Shown: positions 7,496 through 14,596 of the stretch, in pieces
Layout of the letters: each line of letters begins with the position of its first letter
How positions within the stretch are numbered: position 1 is the stretch's first letter
DNA from: an uncultured Rhizobiaceae group bacterium
GTDB lineage: Bacteria; Pseudomonadota; Alphaproteobacteria; Rhizobiales; Rhizobiaceae
DNA: 15,446 nt
Assembly: GCA_937951455.1 (NCBI GenBank)
Contig: CALFBU010000120.1
Location: 1-15,446 of the forward strand
Reading direction: 5' to 3'
Program-made: the position numbers and the translations under genes
Notes under the pieces: generated by a model
Database searches by the model: none
Told to the model about the DNA's origin: nothing
What the model saw: the letters and a program-made list of their open reading frames with translations, nothing else

Positions 7496-8407
7496 CTAAC
7501 CGACGGGAAATTCAAGTCCCATTTCGCGGTAACGATCAGGGTCATCACCCCAATTTTCGCGCACTTTTACAAATAGGAACAGATGCACAGGTTGCTCAAC
7601 CAGTTCCGTTAAATCCTTGCGTGCAGCCGTTGATATGGCCTTGATGGTTTGACCGTTCTTGCCAATGATGATTTTCTTCTGACTTTGTCTTTCAACGTAA
7701 ATGACTTGCTGAATGCGCACTGAGCCATCTTTTTTATCTTCCCATGCTTCCGTTTCTACATGCGAGGCATAGGGAAGCTCTTGGTGAAGGCGCAGATAGA
7801 TTTTCTCACGTGTTACTTCCGCCGCCAACATGCGCAGGGGCAGATCAGAAATCTGATCCTCTGGATACATGTAAGGCCCTTCGGGCAGGTTGTTAGTCAG
7901 ATATTCCATAAAGTCCGCACACCCATCACCGTTAAGAGCGGAAACCATGAAGGTCTCATCGAACGTATAGAGTTCATGCAATTTCGCAGTCAGTTCCAAG
8001 AGTTTATCGCGCTGAATTTGATCGATCTTATTGATCAATAGAACCACAGGTCCGCTAACCGTTTCGAGTTTCGCGATAATCGTTTCAAGGTCATCGTTAA
8101 GACCGCGCTCAGCGTCGATCAGAAACACGCTTATATCCGCATCTCTGGCACTGCCCCAGGCGGTCGTCACCATCGCTTCATCAAGCCTTCTACGCGGTGC
8201 AAAGATGCCAGGCGTATCAACAAAGATAATTTGAGTGTTGTCCTGAATGGCAATGCCACGCATCACTGCTCTAGTAGTTTGAACTTTGTGGGTAACGATT
8301 GAAATTTTGGAACCGACCAATTGGTTCATCAAAGTGGACTTACCCGCGTTTGGTGCGCCGATTAGCGCTACAAATCCAGAACGCGTTGGAGTGTCTGTTT
8401 CAGTCAA
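7496..8407 (-). CDS. era: GTPase Era
   Basis: Era is an essential GTPase that binds the 3' end of 16S rRNA and assists 30S subunit assembly. The GTPase motifs are all present: G1 GAPNAGKS (17-24), the TTR switch (44-46), G3 DTPG (64-67) and G4 NKID (126-129), followed by SALNGDG as G5. The C-terminal KH domain carries the IIIGKNGQ loop. The length of 303 residues is typical. The start is TTG at 8407-8405: the frame reads TTG ACT GAA ACA, and no ATG occurs before the G1 motif. AAGGA lies about 8 nt upstream inside the end of rnc. The TTG overlaps the rnc TGA stop as TTGA, so the two are translationally coupled. The arrangement rnc-era-recO is widely conserved and links RNA processing with ribosome assembly. 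Confidence 0.96.
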   Translation of the reverse strand: MTETDTPTRSGFVALIGAPNAGKSTLMNQLVGSKISIVTHKVQTTRAVMRGIAIQDNTQIIFVDTPGIFAPRRRLDEAMVTTAWGSARDADISVFLIDAERGLNDDLETIIAKLETVSGPVVLLINKIDQIQRDKLLELTAKLHELYTFDETFMVSALNGDGCADFMEYLTNNLPEGPYMYPEDQISDLPLRMLAAEVTREKIYLRLHQELPYASHVETEAWEDKKDGSVRIQQVIYVERQSQKKIIIGKNGQTIKAISTAARKDLTELVEQPVHLFLFVKVRENWGDDPDRYREMGLEFPVG

Positions 8408-9147
8408 TCTTGTTTTCCTTCTGTAGAGTCATCTTTCCAGACCCCTTCACGCACCAGCATTTTGGCTGCTGCTCTTTGTTCTGCAATACGCTTTGATCGT
8501 CCTGTGCCATGGCATGCAATTTTTTCAGGCACTTTAACAGAAACGGTGAATTCCGGATCATGTGCCGGGCCGGTTCTATCAGTCTCTTTATACTTTGGTG
8601 TTCCAAGATTACGAGCATGTGCCCACTCTTGAAGTTCTGTCTTGGAATCGCGTTTGGCAGCATTGCTATCTTCAATGCGATCTGCCCAAAACCTATCAAC
8701 GAATTCTTGTGCTGATTGCAAACCCCCATCAAGGTATATCGCAGCCATCAATGCTTCCATAACATCTGCGCGAATGCTTTGCATGCGTTTTCCGGTAACT
8801 TGTTTTAAATCGCCACCTGTTCGGATGAACTCATGAAGTGAAATTTCATCCGCAATTTCTGCCAGCGTTTTGCCCCGCACCAATGCATTGTAACGAAGTG
8901 CCAACTCCCCTTCGGTTGCATCTGGAAACTTAAAATGAAGTATGTGCGAAACACAAAGACCCAGAACACGGTCGCCCAAAAACTCCAGGCGTTGGTAATG
9001 AAAACTGTCGTCGTTTTTCTTCTGAACACTTGAATGGGTTAGTGCGCGTTCAAGATTGGAAAAAGAGCTGAACTCATATCCTATACGTTCTTCAAGAATA
9101 CCAAACCTGCTTTTGCGTCTTGTTTCTTTATTGTTTTCGCCGCTCAT
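8404..9147 (-). CDS. rnc: Ribonuclease III
   Basis: RNase III cleaves double-stranded RNA, including the rRNA precursor, structured mRNAs and antisense duplexes. The nuclease domain has the signature QRLEFLGDRVLGL (52-64), in which E55 and D59 are the metal ligands, and ADVMEALMAAIYLDGG, in which D128 and E131 complete the active site. The double-stranded RNA-binding domain occupies about 165-240 (KTELQEWAHARN through RIAEQRAAAKML). The length of 247 residues is normal for alphaproteobacteria. The ATG at 9147 follows the lepB stop by 3 nt, and its own stop overlaps the era start. Position and spacing make it part of the lepB-rnc-era-recO unit. In E. coli the enzyme regulates its own mRNA by cleaving a leader hairpin; I see no obvious hairpin at this start. 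Confidence 0.97.
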   Translation of the reverse strand: MSGENNKETRRKSRFGILEERIGYEFSSFSNLERALTHSSVQKKNDDSFHYQRLEFLGDRVLGLCVSHILHFKFPDATEGELALRYNALVRGKTLAEIADEISLHEFIRTGGDLKQVTGKRMQSIRADVMEALMAAIYLDGGLQSAQEFVDRFWADRIEDSNAAKRDSKTELQEWAHARNLGTPKYKETDRTGPAHDPEFTVSVKVPEKIACHGTGRSKRIAEQRAAAKMLVREGVWKDDSTEGKQD

Positions 9148-9150
9148 ACA

Positions 9151-9918
9151 TCAAAGCCCAGTGAAAAAGCGGTCAAACCTAAGATTCTCTGGCCACTCCC
9201 AAATAGCCAAGGGATGTTTCTCATTGCGAATAGAAAAGAATACAACCTGTGCCTTACCAACAAAGTTTTCCAATGGAACAAATCCGGCGCTCAAGCGGCT
9301 ATCTGACGAATTATCACGGTTGTCGCCCATCATGAAATAATGACCCTCTGGTACTTCAAAAACGCGCGTATTATCTGTGCTGCTGACATTTAGATCCAGC
9401 GTGCTGTATGTGACGCCATTGGGTAAAGTTTCTTTGTAACTTTGAACTATTTGCCCTGTTTCATCGTCGGTAAACAATCCAGCGCGCTCACGTTTTACAG
9501 GGGTTCCATTGATGTGCAGTACGCCATCGATCATTTGTATTTTCTCACCTGGCAGACCTACCACACGTTTAATGTAGTCTATTGATGGATTTGGTGGAAA
9601 CTTAAAGACCGCTACGTCGCCACGCTCTGGGTTCGAAGACCATATGCGGCCATCGAATAAGTCTGGCGCAAAAGGGAGTGAATGTTTTGAATAGCCGTAG
9701 CTGAATTTGGAGACAAATAGATAGTCGCCGACAAGAAGTGTGTCTTTCATGGACCCTGATGGGATGCTAAAGGGCTGAAAAAGAAGTGTGCGTAAAATGA
9801 CAGCCAGAATCAAAGCCTGAACAATAACTGAAAGCGTTTCGCCTATGGCGCTACCTTCGTGCTTTGCTTTTTCCTTATTCTCTTTTTCAATTGGTTCTTC
9901 TGACAAAGAATTATCCAC
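9151..9918 (-). CDS. lepB: Signal peptidase I
   Basis: This inner-membrane serine protease removes signal peptides from exported proteins. Residues below count from the chosen start. After an acidic/basic cytoplasmic N-terminus, a single membrane helix spans about 28-47. The Ser/Lys dyad is S56 in IPSGSMKDTL and K117 in DYIKRVVGLPGEK. The later box GDNRDNSSDSR is also intact. The longest frame begins with an ATG at 9990, but that would overlap acpS by 59 nt, giving a leader rich in Leu and Arg that looks like out-of-frame acpS. A GTG at 9918 lies 13 nt past the acpS stop and gives 255 residues, the usual length. A TTG at 9906 is also possible, and neither has a strong ribosome site. rnc follows 3 nt after the stop, as commonly seen for lepB-rnc. 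Confidence 0.94.
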   Translation of the reverse strand: MDNSLSEEPIEKENKEKAKHEGSAIGETLSVIVQALILAVILRTLLFQPFSIPSGSMKDTLLVGDYLFVSKFSYGYSKHSLPFAPDLFDGRIWSSNPERGDVAVFKFPPNPSIDYIKRVVGLPGEKIQMIDGVLHINGTPVKRERAGLFTDDETGQIVQSYKETLPNGVTYSTLDLNVSSTDNTRVFEVPEGHYFMMGDNRDNSSDSRLSAGFVPLENFVGKAQVVFFSIRNEKHPLAIWEWPENLRFDRFFTGL

Positions 9919-9931
9919 TTCAATAGTAATT

Positions 9932-10336
9932 TTAAGAATCCTGCGGAAGGGCTTCAATAATAACAAAAGCCTGCGCGAGAGGAAAATCATCTGTAATCGT
10001 TACGTGTACATGAGGTTCGTAGCCACTGGGTATGATTTCCGCAAGCCTTTTTGCAGCTCCATTTGTCAACTTCATGGTCGGCTTGCCATTTTTATCATTT
10101 ATAACGCCCATATCGCGCCAAAAAACACCATTAGAAATGCCAGTTCCCAAGGCCTTGCAACAAGCTTCCTTTGCAGCAAAGCGCTTTGCGTAAGACGCAG
10201 CTCTATTTCTTCGTTTATCAGATTTAGCCTGTTCAACTTCTGTGAAAATACGATTCACAAACCGATCACCATGTCGGTTGAGTGAATTTTCTATTCTGCG
10301 TATGTCAATTAAATCACTGCCAAGACCGATGATCAT
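9932..10336 (-). CDS. acpS: Holo-[acyl-carrier-protein] synthase
   Basis: AcpS transfers the 4'-phosphopantetheine arm from coenzyme A to a serine of acyl carrier protein, activating it for fatty-acid and lipid synthesis. The N-terminus [15 protein letters not shown] has the Mg-binding Asp8, and [14 protein letters not shown] contains the second ligand, Glu57. The central [13 protein letters not shown] and the closing [20 protein letters not shown] are also typical. The length of 134 residues fits the short, trimeric type. The ATG at 10336 is the family start, although no clear Shine-Dalgarno is visible. lepB begins about 13 nt after its stop. The 66-nt gap upstream, towards the DUF2062 gene, shows nothing I can name. 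In many proteobacteria pdxJ precedes acpS; here a DUF2062 gene does. Confidence 0.95.
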   Translation of the reverse strand: MIIGLGSDLIDIRRIENSLNRHGDRFVNRIFTEVEQAKSDKRRNRAASYAKRFAAKEACCKALGTGISNGVFWRDMGVINDKNGKPTMKLTNGAAKRLAEIIPSGYEPHVHVTITDDFPLAQAFVIIEALPQDS

Positions 10337-10402
10337 GAGATTGGATTAGCCTGATGTTTGTGCTGCCGTATCGGTGGAAAACATATGCGCTATAAGACAA
10401 AA

Positions 10403-10999
10403 TTACAAATTTGAAGCGGATTTTTGTGCTTTTTTTGCAATACGCTTTTTTCTGGCCGCGTTGAAGATTCCAGCAGCCCAGCGCGTTAAGATATATCCTA
10501 TGATACCAAAGCAAATACCAAGTGGAATACCACCAATCAACATAGGTTTTATTATTGGATCCCAAATGCCTATGATGGCGTCCCAAATGCCCCAAATACC
10601 ATTTTCAAAAAAGCTAACGCTTTCAAGTTCAGGGGCTTCCTGGCCGATTTCCTCTGGTGTCTCGCCAGAAAGGATGAAATTTCCAAGATTGTAGGTTGAT
10701 GCCCAGATAAACGGAAATGTGATCGGATTACCAAAAAAAGTGCCAGATGCAGCCGCCAGAAAATTACCGGCAATGATGTATGCAACCACAAATGCAATTA
10801 TAAAGTGAAGCCCTAACAAAGGCGTGAAGGAGGCGAAAACGCCTGCCGCAACGCCTGCAGAAATTGCATGCGGTGAAGCGGTAAGGCGTAAGACACGTTT
10901 GGAAACATATTTGGCAGAACGAGACCAGCTATGGCGTGGCCATAGCGAAAGCCTGATTGTCTCGCCCCAGGTTTTGGGTTTTTTTCTACCAAAAAGCAT
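10403..10999 (-). CDS. DUF2062 family membrane protein
   Basis: This protein of 198 residues matches the DUF2062 family, whose biochemical role is not established. A basic N-terminus (about 1-44, with PRHSWSRSAKYVSKRVLRL) precedes ASPHAISAGVAAGVFASFTP, the recognisable family segment. Hydrophobic helices follow (about 45-82 and 84-110), with the conserved GNPITFPFIW between them. An acidic stretch (about 113-130) leads to a last hydrophobic helix near 155-178 and a Lys/Arg-rich tail. It is therefore an inner-membrane protein with basic ends on the cytoplasmic side. I recall the family recurring beside rel and acpS in Hyphomicrobiales, but that says little about its job. The ATG at 10999 has no strong ribosome site. 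The upstream gap to pyrE is 105 nt and contains a hairpin candidate. Confidence 0.88.
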   Translation of the reverse strand: MLFGRKKPKTWGETIRLSLWPRHSWSRSAKYVSKRVLRLTASPHAISAGVAAGVFASFTPLLGLHFIIAFVVAYIIAGNFLAAASGTFFGNPITFPFIWASTYNLGNFILSGETPEEIGQEAPELESVSFFENGIWGIWDAIIGIWDPIIKPMLIGGIPLGICFGIIGYILTRWAAGIFNAARKKRIAKKAQKSASNL

Positions 11000-11043
11000 G
11001 TTTCAAAAAGTATCGCTCGTCTTGGGCTAATTACCTAGTTTCC

Positions 11044-11066
11044 AAGCACTCTAAAACAGAGCACTT
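11044..11066 (-). other. RNA hairpin candidate between pyrE and the DUF2062 gene
   Basis: Read on the minus strand, AAGTGCTCT and AGAGTGCTT flank a 5-nt GTTTT loop. All nine positions pair as RNA, with seven Watson-Crick pairs and two G-U wobbles. The plus-strand transcript would have two mismatches instead, so the structure favours the operon's own strand. No run of U follows, so it is not a standard intrinsic terminator. It could act in processing or 3'-end stabilisation of the pyrE message. This is structural inference only. Confidence 0.35.
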
Positions 11067-11104
11067 AACATCTTATTTAACTATGTAATATTTATGATTG
11101 AAAC

Positions 11105-11683
11105 TTAAAGATTTCTACTGCCTGGTTTTACCGCAGGTATATTGGCTAATTCTGGTGGCAGATTATCTGCAGCATAGGCTGGGACTTTATATTCAGCCAA
11201 TGCAATTAGAGGAACACCTACATCAGATTTACCAGCAGAACGATCGACAAGGCATGCAGCAGCTAAAACTTCTGCGCCAATATCTTTTAAGGATTGAACA
11301 GTTTCGCGAATTGAAAGTCCCGTTGTCACGATGTCTTCAATAATAACAACTCGTGCACCTTTTTCGATTTCAAAACGACGGAGTTTGAAAACGCCTTCTT
11401 CGCGCTCAACCCAAACGTTGGGGACTCCCAAATGTTTAGAGGTTTCAAATGCTGGTATAATGCCTCCGACCGCAGGGCCTACGACGTAATCTATTCCGTT
11501 TGGACATGCTTTCGAAACGCGTTCAGCCAGCGCCTTGCAAAGTATTTCAGTTTTATCTGCATGCATGAAGACGCGTGCTTTTTGAAGGAAAACTGGACTG
11601 TGCAATCCGGATGTCAGAACAAAGTGCCCCTCCAGCATGGCACCACATTCACGGAAAATTTCAAGCACATCTTCAGTTTGCAT
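11105..11683 (-). CDS. pyrE: Orotate phosphoribosyltransferase
   Basis: PyrE joins orotate to PRPP, giving orotidine 5'-phosphate, the fifth step of de novo pyrimidine synthesis. The PRPP loop is VVIIEDIVTTGLS (112-124), with the acidic pair E116-D117. The segment GHFVLTSGLHSP (19-30) and the dimer-loop region VEREEGVFKLRR (92-103) are the expected substrate parts. The length of 192 residues matches the short PyrE class. GAGG lies 6 nt before the ATG at 11683, and the gene begins 9 nt after the rel stop, so it is probably co-transcribed with rel. I see no attenuator-like leader such as E. coli has before pyrE; control may come from rpoZ-rel transcription. Confidence 0.95.
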   Translation of the reverse strand: MQTEDVLEIFRECGAMLEGHFVLTSGLHSPVFLQKARVFMHADKTEILCKALAERVSKACPNGIDYVVGPAVGGIIPAFETSKHLGVPNVWVEREEGVFKLRRFEIEKGARVVIIEDIVTTGLSIRETVQSLKDIGAEVLAAACLVDRSAGKSDVGVPLIALAEYKVPAYAADNLPPELANIPAVKPGSRNL

Positions 11684-11692
11684 TTTAGCCTC

Positions 11693-13831
11693 TTATCCAG
11701 TTATCCGGTCAACCTTGGTCGTGATCGATTTTTCACTCAATTGTTTTATGATTTGGGTTAAATGAGTAAGCCCCCAAACATCAATATCTATTTCCATCTC
11801 CATGAATTCATCCACTAGAACTTTCATATTCAGATTTTGGATATTGCCGTCATTTTGCGCAATGACATCAGCGACCATTGCCAGGGTGCCGGGTTTATTG
11901 TCGACAAGAATACGAATACGGGCAGGAAATCTTTCTTTATTTTTTTCATCAATATCCCACCTCACATCGAGCAGTTCTGCACCATCGCCTTTTAAGCGAG
12001 CAAGTTCCTTGGATTGAGAAGGGTAAATCGTTATGCCTTTGCCTGGTAATAGCAAGCCCACAATATTATCACCGGGAACAGCACCGCCATCTTTAGAGAA
12101 CGTGACAGGTAAATCACTGTTGATACCTCTGATGGGAATTCTATCGGCCTCTGATCCAGTTTCATCCTCGGCGGTGATGCCCTTTTCGGACTTTATATCT
12201 TCCGATGTGAAATCTGGATAAATTGCGAGAATTACGTTTTCCGCAGGCATTTCATTGCGACCGACTTCCGCAAGCACGTCGTCGACGGTTTCTCGTGCAA
12301 GTCTTGGCAAGGCTGCTTGAAGAAGCTCGGAATTATAAAGCTTGTCTGCCTTTTCAAAACTTCGCTCCAAAATGCGTGCGCCCAAAGTAGAATATTGTTT
12401 TCGAACCGCTTGTCTGCTTGCTCTTCTAATTGAAGATCGCGCCTTCCCAGTTGCAACAACCGATTCCCATGCAGCGGGCGGGCTTTGCTGGGCTGAGCGA
12501 ATTATGTCCACTTCATCACCATTTTGAAGCTCAGTAATTACAGGCATGATTTTGCCATTGAGTTTACAGCCGATACAGCTGTTGCCAATATCGGTATGCA
12601 CTGCATAAGCAAAATCGACGGGTGTTGCGCCTTTGGGCAGCGCGATAATACGTCCCTTAGGGGTAAAGCAGAAAACCTGATCCAAAAAGAGTTCCAGTTT
12701 GGTATGCTCAAGAAACTCTTCGGGGTTATCGCCCTCTGCCAGCTGCTCGATCGTCTTCCTCAGGCTCTCATAAGCACTGCTTTCCAAAACATTATCGACA
12801 CCGTCTTTGTATGTTGGGTGCGCAGCTATGCCGTATTCTGCAACACCATGCATTTGCTCTGTTCTGATTTGTAGTTCCACGCGTTGTCGTGCGGGACCCA
12901 CTACAGTTGTATGTAGAGACTGATAATCATTTTGCTTTGGGACAGAAATATAATCCTTGAAGCGGCCTGGAACCATAGCCCACTCCATATGTACAAATCC
13001 TAGAGCGCGGTAGCAGTCTTCTTCGCTGTTGACGATTATTCGAAAGCCGTAAATATCCGAGAGCTGCTCAAACGTCAGTCCCTTGCTCTCCATTTTTCTG
13101 AAAACAGAATAAGGTTTTTTCTGTCTACTGGAAACCCTGGCTTTAATACCAGCTTCCGCGAGTTTGGTTTCAAGGTTTTTTGAAATCTCAATAGTCAGTG
13201 ACTTGTTTTTCTCGGCCAGCTCTTCAAGGTGGCCAATCACTGCTTCATAAGCTTCGGGATTAATGTACTTAAAAGACAGTTCTTCCAATTCATCACGCAG
13301 ATCCTGCATGCCGATGCGACCAGCCAGAGGCGCGTAAATCTCCATGGTTTCTGTTGCAATGCGTTTACACTTGTCCGGACGCATAGCACCCAGTGTGCGC
13401 ATGTTGTGAAGGCGATCTGAAAGCTTGACCAAGAGAACGCGAATGTCATCTGAAATAGCAAGCAACAAACGACGAAGGTTTTCAGCCTGTTTTGCCTGAG
13501 GGGTTACCAAATCAAGCCGTTTTAGCTTGGTTAGACCTTCGACCAAATGCCCGATTCTCTCACCAAACAGTTCATCAATTTCGCGTCGTGTTGCGTCTGT
13601 ATCTTCTATCGTATCATGCAGAAGGGCAACGGCAATGGTTTCTTCATCAAGATGCAAGTCGGTTAGAATTGCAGCGACTTCTAGTGGATGAGAAAAGTAA
13701 GGATCACCACTTGCGCGCTTTTGTTCGCCATGCTTTTGCATCGCATAGACATAGGCTTGATTAAGCAAAGCTTCGTTTGGAGTATCAATATAGTTTGCAA
13801 CTCGTTCAACGAGTTCATATTGGCGCATCAT
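11693..13831 (-). CDS. rel: Bifunctional (p)ppGpp synthetase/hydrolase, Rel/SpoT type
   Basis: This enzyme makes and degrades the stringent-response alarmone (p)ppGpp. Residues count from the chosen start. The HD hydrolase is intact: H48 in YFSHP, H72-D73 in ALLHDTIED, with E76-D77. The synthetase has RQKKPYS and IYGFRIIV, followed by RFKDYISVPKQNDYQSLHTT. That RFKD is the RxKD form of bifunctional enzymes, not the ExDD form of synthetase-only RelA. A TGS domain follows (ELFLDQVFCFTPKGRIIALP) and an ACT domain ends the protein (about 637-712). The frame is open to a GTG at 13861, but homologues I recall start MMRQYELVERV, so the ATG at 13831 is preferred, giving 712 residues. Neither start has a clear ribosome site. 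rpoZ lies upstream and pyrE follows after 9 nt. Hyphomicrobiales usually have a single long enzyme of this kind, often called Rsh. Confidence 0.95.
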   Translation of the reverse strand: MMRQYELVERVANYIDTPNEALLNQAYVYAMQKHGEQKRASGDPYFSHPLEVAAILTDLHLDEETIAVALLHDTIEDTDATRREIDELFGERIGHLVEGLTKLKRLDLVTPQAKQAENLRRLLLAISDDIRVLLVKLSDRLHNMRTLGAMRPDKCKRIATETMEIYAPLAGRIGMQDLRDELEELSFKYINPEAYEAVIGHLEELAEKNKSLTIEISKNLETKLAEAGIKARVSSRQKKPYSVFRKMESKGLTFEQLSDIYGFRIIVNSEEDCYRALGFVHMEWAMVPGRFKDYISVPKQNDYQSLHTTVVGPARQRVELQIRTEQMHGVAEYGIAAHPTYKDGVDNVLESSAYESLRKTIEQLAEGDNPEEFLEHTKLELFLDQVFCFTPKGRIIALPKGATPVDFAYAVHTDIGNSCIGCKLNGKIMPVITELQNGDEVDIIRSAQQSPPAAWESVVATGKARSSIRRASRQAVRKQYSTLGARILERSFEKADKLYNSELLQAALPRLARETVDDVLAEVGRNEMPAENVILAIYPDFTSEDIKSEKGITAEDETGSEADRIPIRGINSDLPVTFSKDGGAVPGDNIVGLLLPGKGITIYPSQSKELARLKGDGAELLDVRWDIDEKNKERFPARIRILVDNKPGTLAMVADVIAQNDGNIQNLNMKVLVDEFMEMEIDIDVWGLTHLTQIIKQLSEKSITTKVDRITG

Positions 13832-13872
13832 GGGGTTTGGGTACCAAAAATTTTCATACACTCAATATGAGA

Positions 13873-13903
13873 CATCCGGCGAAGATTTTAAACCTGCCGG
13901 ATG
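13873..13903 (-). other. Perfect 8-bp hairpin between rpoZ and rel
   Basis: CATCCGGC at 13873-13880 and its exact reverse complement GCCGGATG at 13896-13903 are separated by a 15-nt AT-rich loop. The stem sits 42 nt before the preferred rel start and about 30 nt after the rpoZ stop. On the minus strand it is followed by TCTCATATTGAG rather than a U tract, so it is a poor intrinsic terminator. It may be a processing, attenuation or translation-control structure, or part of a dispersed palindromic repeat. Confidence 0.45.
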
Positions 13904-13933
13904 CCATAAAAGATAAATTTTCGTCAGAAAAAT

Positions 13934-14353
13934 CTAGTAATCGTCGTTTTTCTCAGGTGGCACAAGGCCTTCGATGCCAGCAAGCAGCTCATCTTCAGAA
14001 AGACTGTCAAATGTGACCTCTGGCTCAGCTGTGTCAGGAGTGTCAGACATCATCACCGGCTCAGGCATTTCATCCGCATCTGGTAGCGCAGGTGCGTCGA
14101 CGATTTCGCCTTCTGGCTCATCCACTTCAACCTGTTTTTGCAGGGAATGAATTAGGTCTTCTTCAAGATCACCTGGTGAAAGTGTTTCGTCTGCAATCTC
14201 GCGCAGTGCAACAACAGGGTTTTTGTCGTTGTCGCGTGGAACGGTAATCTCGCCACCACTTGAAATTTGACGCGCACGGTGGCCTGCTAGAAGCACTAGC
14301 TCAAAACGGTTTTCAATCTTGTCGACGCAATCTTCGACTGTAACTCGTGCCAT
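13934..14353 (-). CDS. rpoZ: DNA-directed RNA polymerase omega subunit
   Basis: Omega is the small RNA polymerase subunit that helps fold and assemble beta-prime, and in E. coli it forms part of a ppGpp-binding site. The start [20 protein letters not shown], the segment [14 protein letters not shown] and the following [20 protein letters not shown] are the conserved core. After about residue 70 a long acidic extension runs to residue 139 (rich in Glu, Asp and Pro, ending EKNDDY). Alphaproteobacterial omegas are commonly longer than the E. coli one (91 aa). GAGGG lies 7 nt before the ATG at 14353, one of the best ribosome sites in the window. The gene heads the long minus-strand series, and the rpoZ-rel pairing parallels rpoZ-spoT in E. 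coli. Confidence 0.96.
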   Translation of the reverse strand: MARVTVEDCVDKIENRFELVLLAGHRARQISSGGEITVPRDNDKNPVVALREIADETLSPGDLEEDLIHSLQKQVEVDEPEGEIVDAPALPDADEMPEPVMMSDTPDTAEPEVTFDSLSEDELLAGIEGLVPPEKNDDY

Positions 14354-14596
14354 AATATAGCCCTCATATCTCTGGGAATTTGTTTGTGTCTAACGTTTAT
14401 CAAGCAGGATTTCAAGAAAATTATTATTCAAGACAATCCATGGCTGCTCATAAGTAATTTATATTGAATCTCATAAACTCCGCATTATGTGAAGTATTGT
14501 TAGAAGCATTTCAGATCTTGCAGCGCTACATATCAAATACGACTCAATAGATACATAATTCAAGATTATAATTTTATCATTTACAGGTAATGACAC
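14354..14596. other. Divergent control region, rpoZ and NYN gene
   Basis: This AT-rich stretch of 243 bases separates two divergent starts and should hold promoters for both. On the plus side a TATAAT is present (listed separately). For rpoZ, TTGAAA (minus strand, 14415-14410) is followed after 17 nt by TAGACA (14392-14387), a poor -10 match, so I mention it only as a possibility. I see no RNA gene, long repeat or operator palindrome. Confidence 0.4.
14567..14572 (+). promoter_or_regulatory. Candidate -10 element for the NYN gene
   Basis: A perfect TATAAT sits 24 nt before the NYN start codon. Transcription would begin near 14579, leaving a short leader that still includes AGGT (14585-14588), 8 nt before the ATG. 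The matching -35 region is weak (TCAATA at 14544-14549, 17 nt upstream, three of six matches), and the region is AT-rich, so chance is possible. Confidence 0.35.

Noticed and set aside
9932..9990. Extra 24-residue N-terminus for LepB ([17 protein letters not shown]...)
   Set aside because: It lies wholly within the acpS coding sequence in another frame, has no ribosome site, and makes the protein longer than usual.
9845..10285. Plus-strand open frame of 146 codons
   Set aside because: It is antisense to acpS and lepB, both with intact catalytic motifs, and its protein has no recognisable feature.
12524..12874. Plus-strand open frame of 116 codons
   Set aside because: It is antisense to the conserved TGS and synthetase parts of rel and reads as a shadow.
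13832..13861. GTG start and ten extra residues for Rel
   Set aside because: Homologues I recall begin at MMRQYELVERV, and no Shine-Dalgarno precedes the GTG.
13873..13903. Resemblance of CATCCGGC/GCCGGATG to enterobacterial REP elements
   Set aside because: Only the short stem is similar, only one copy is seen here, and the organism is an alphaproteobacterium; a genome search would be needed.
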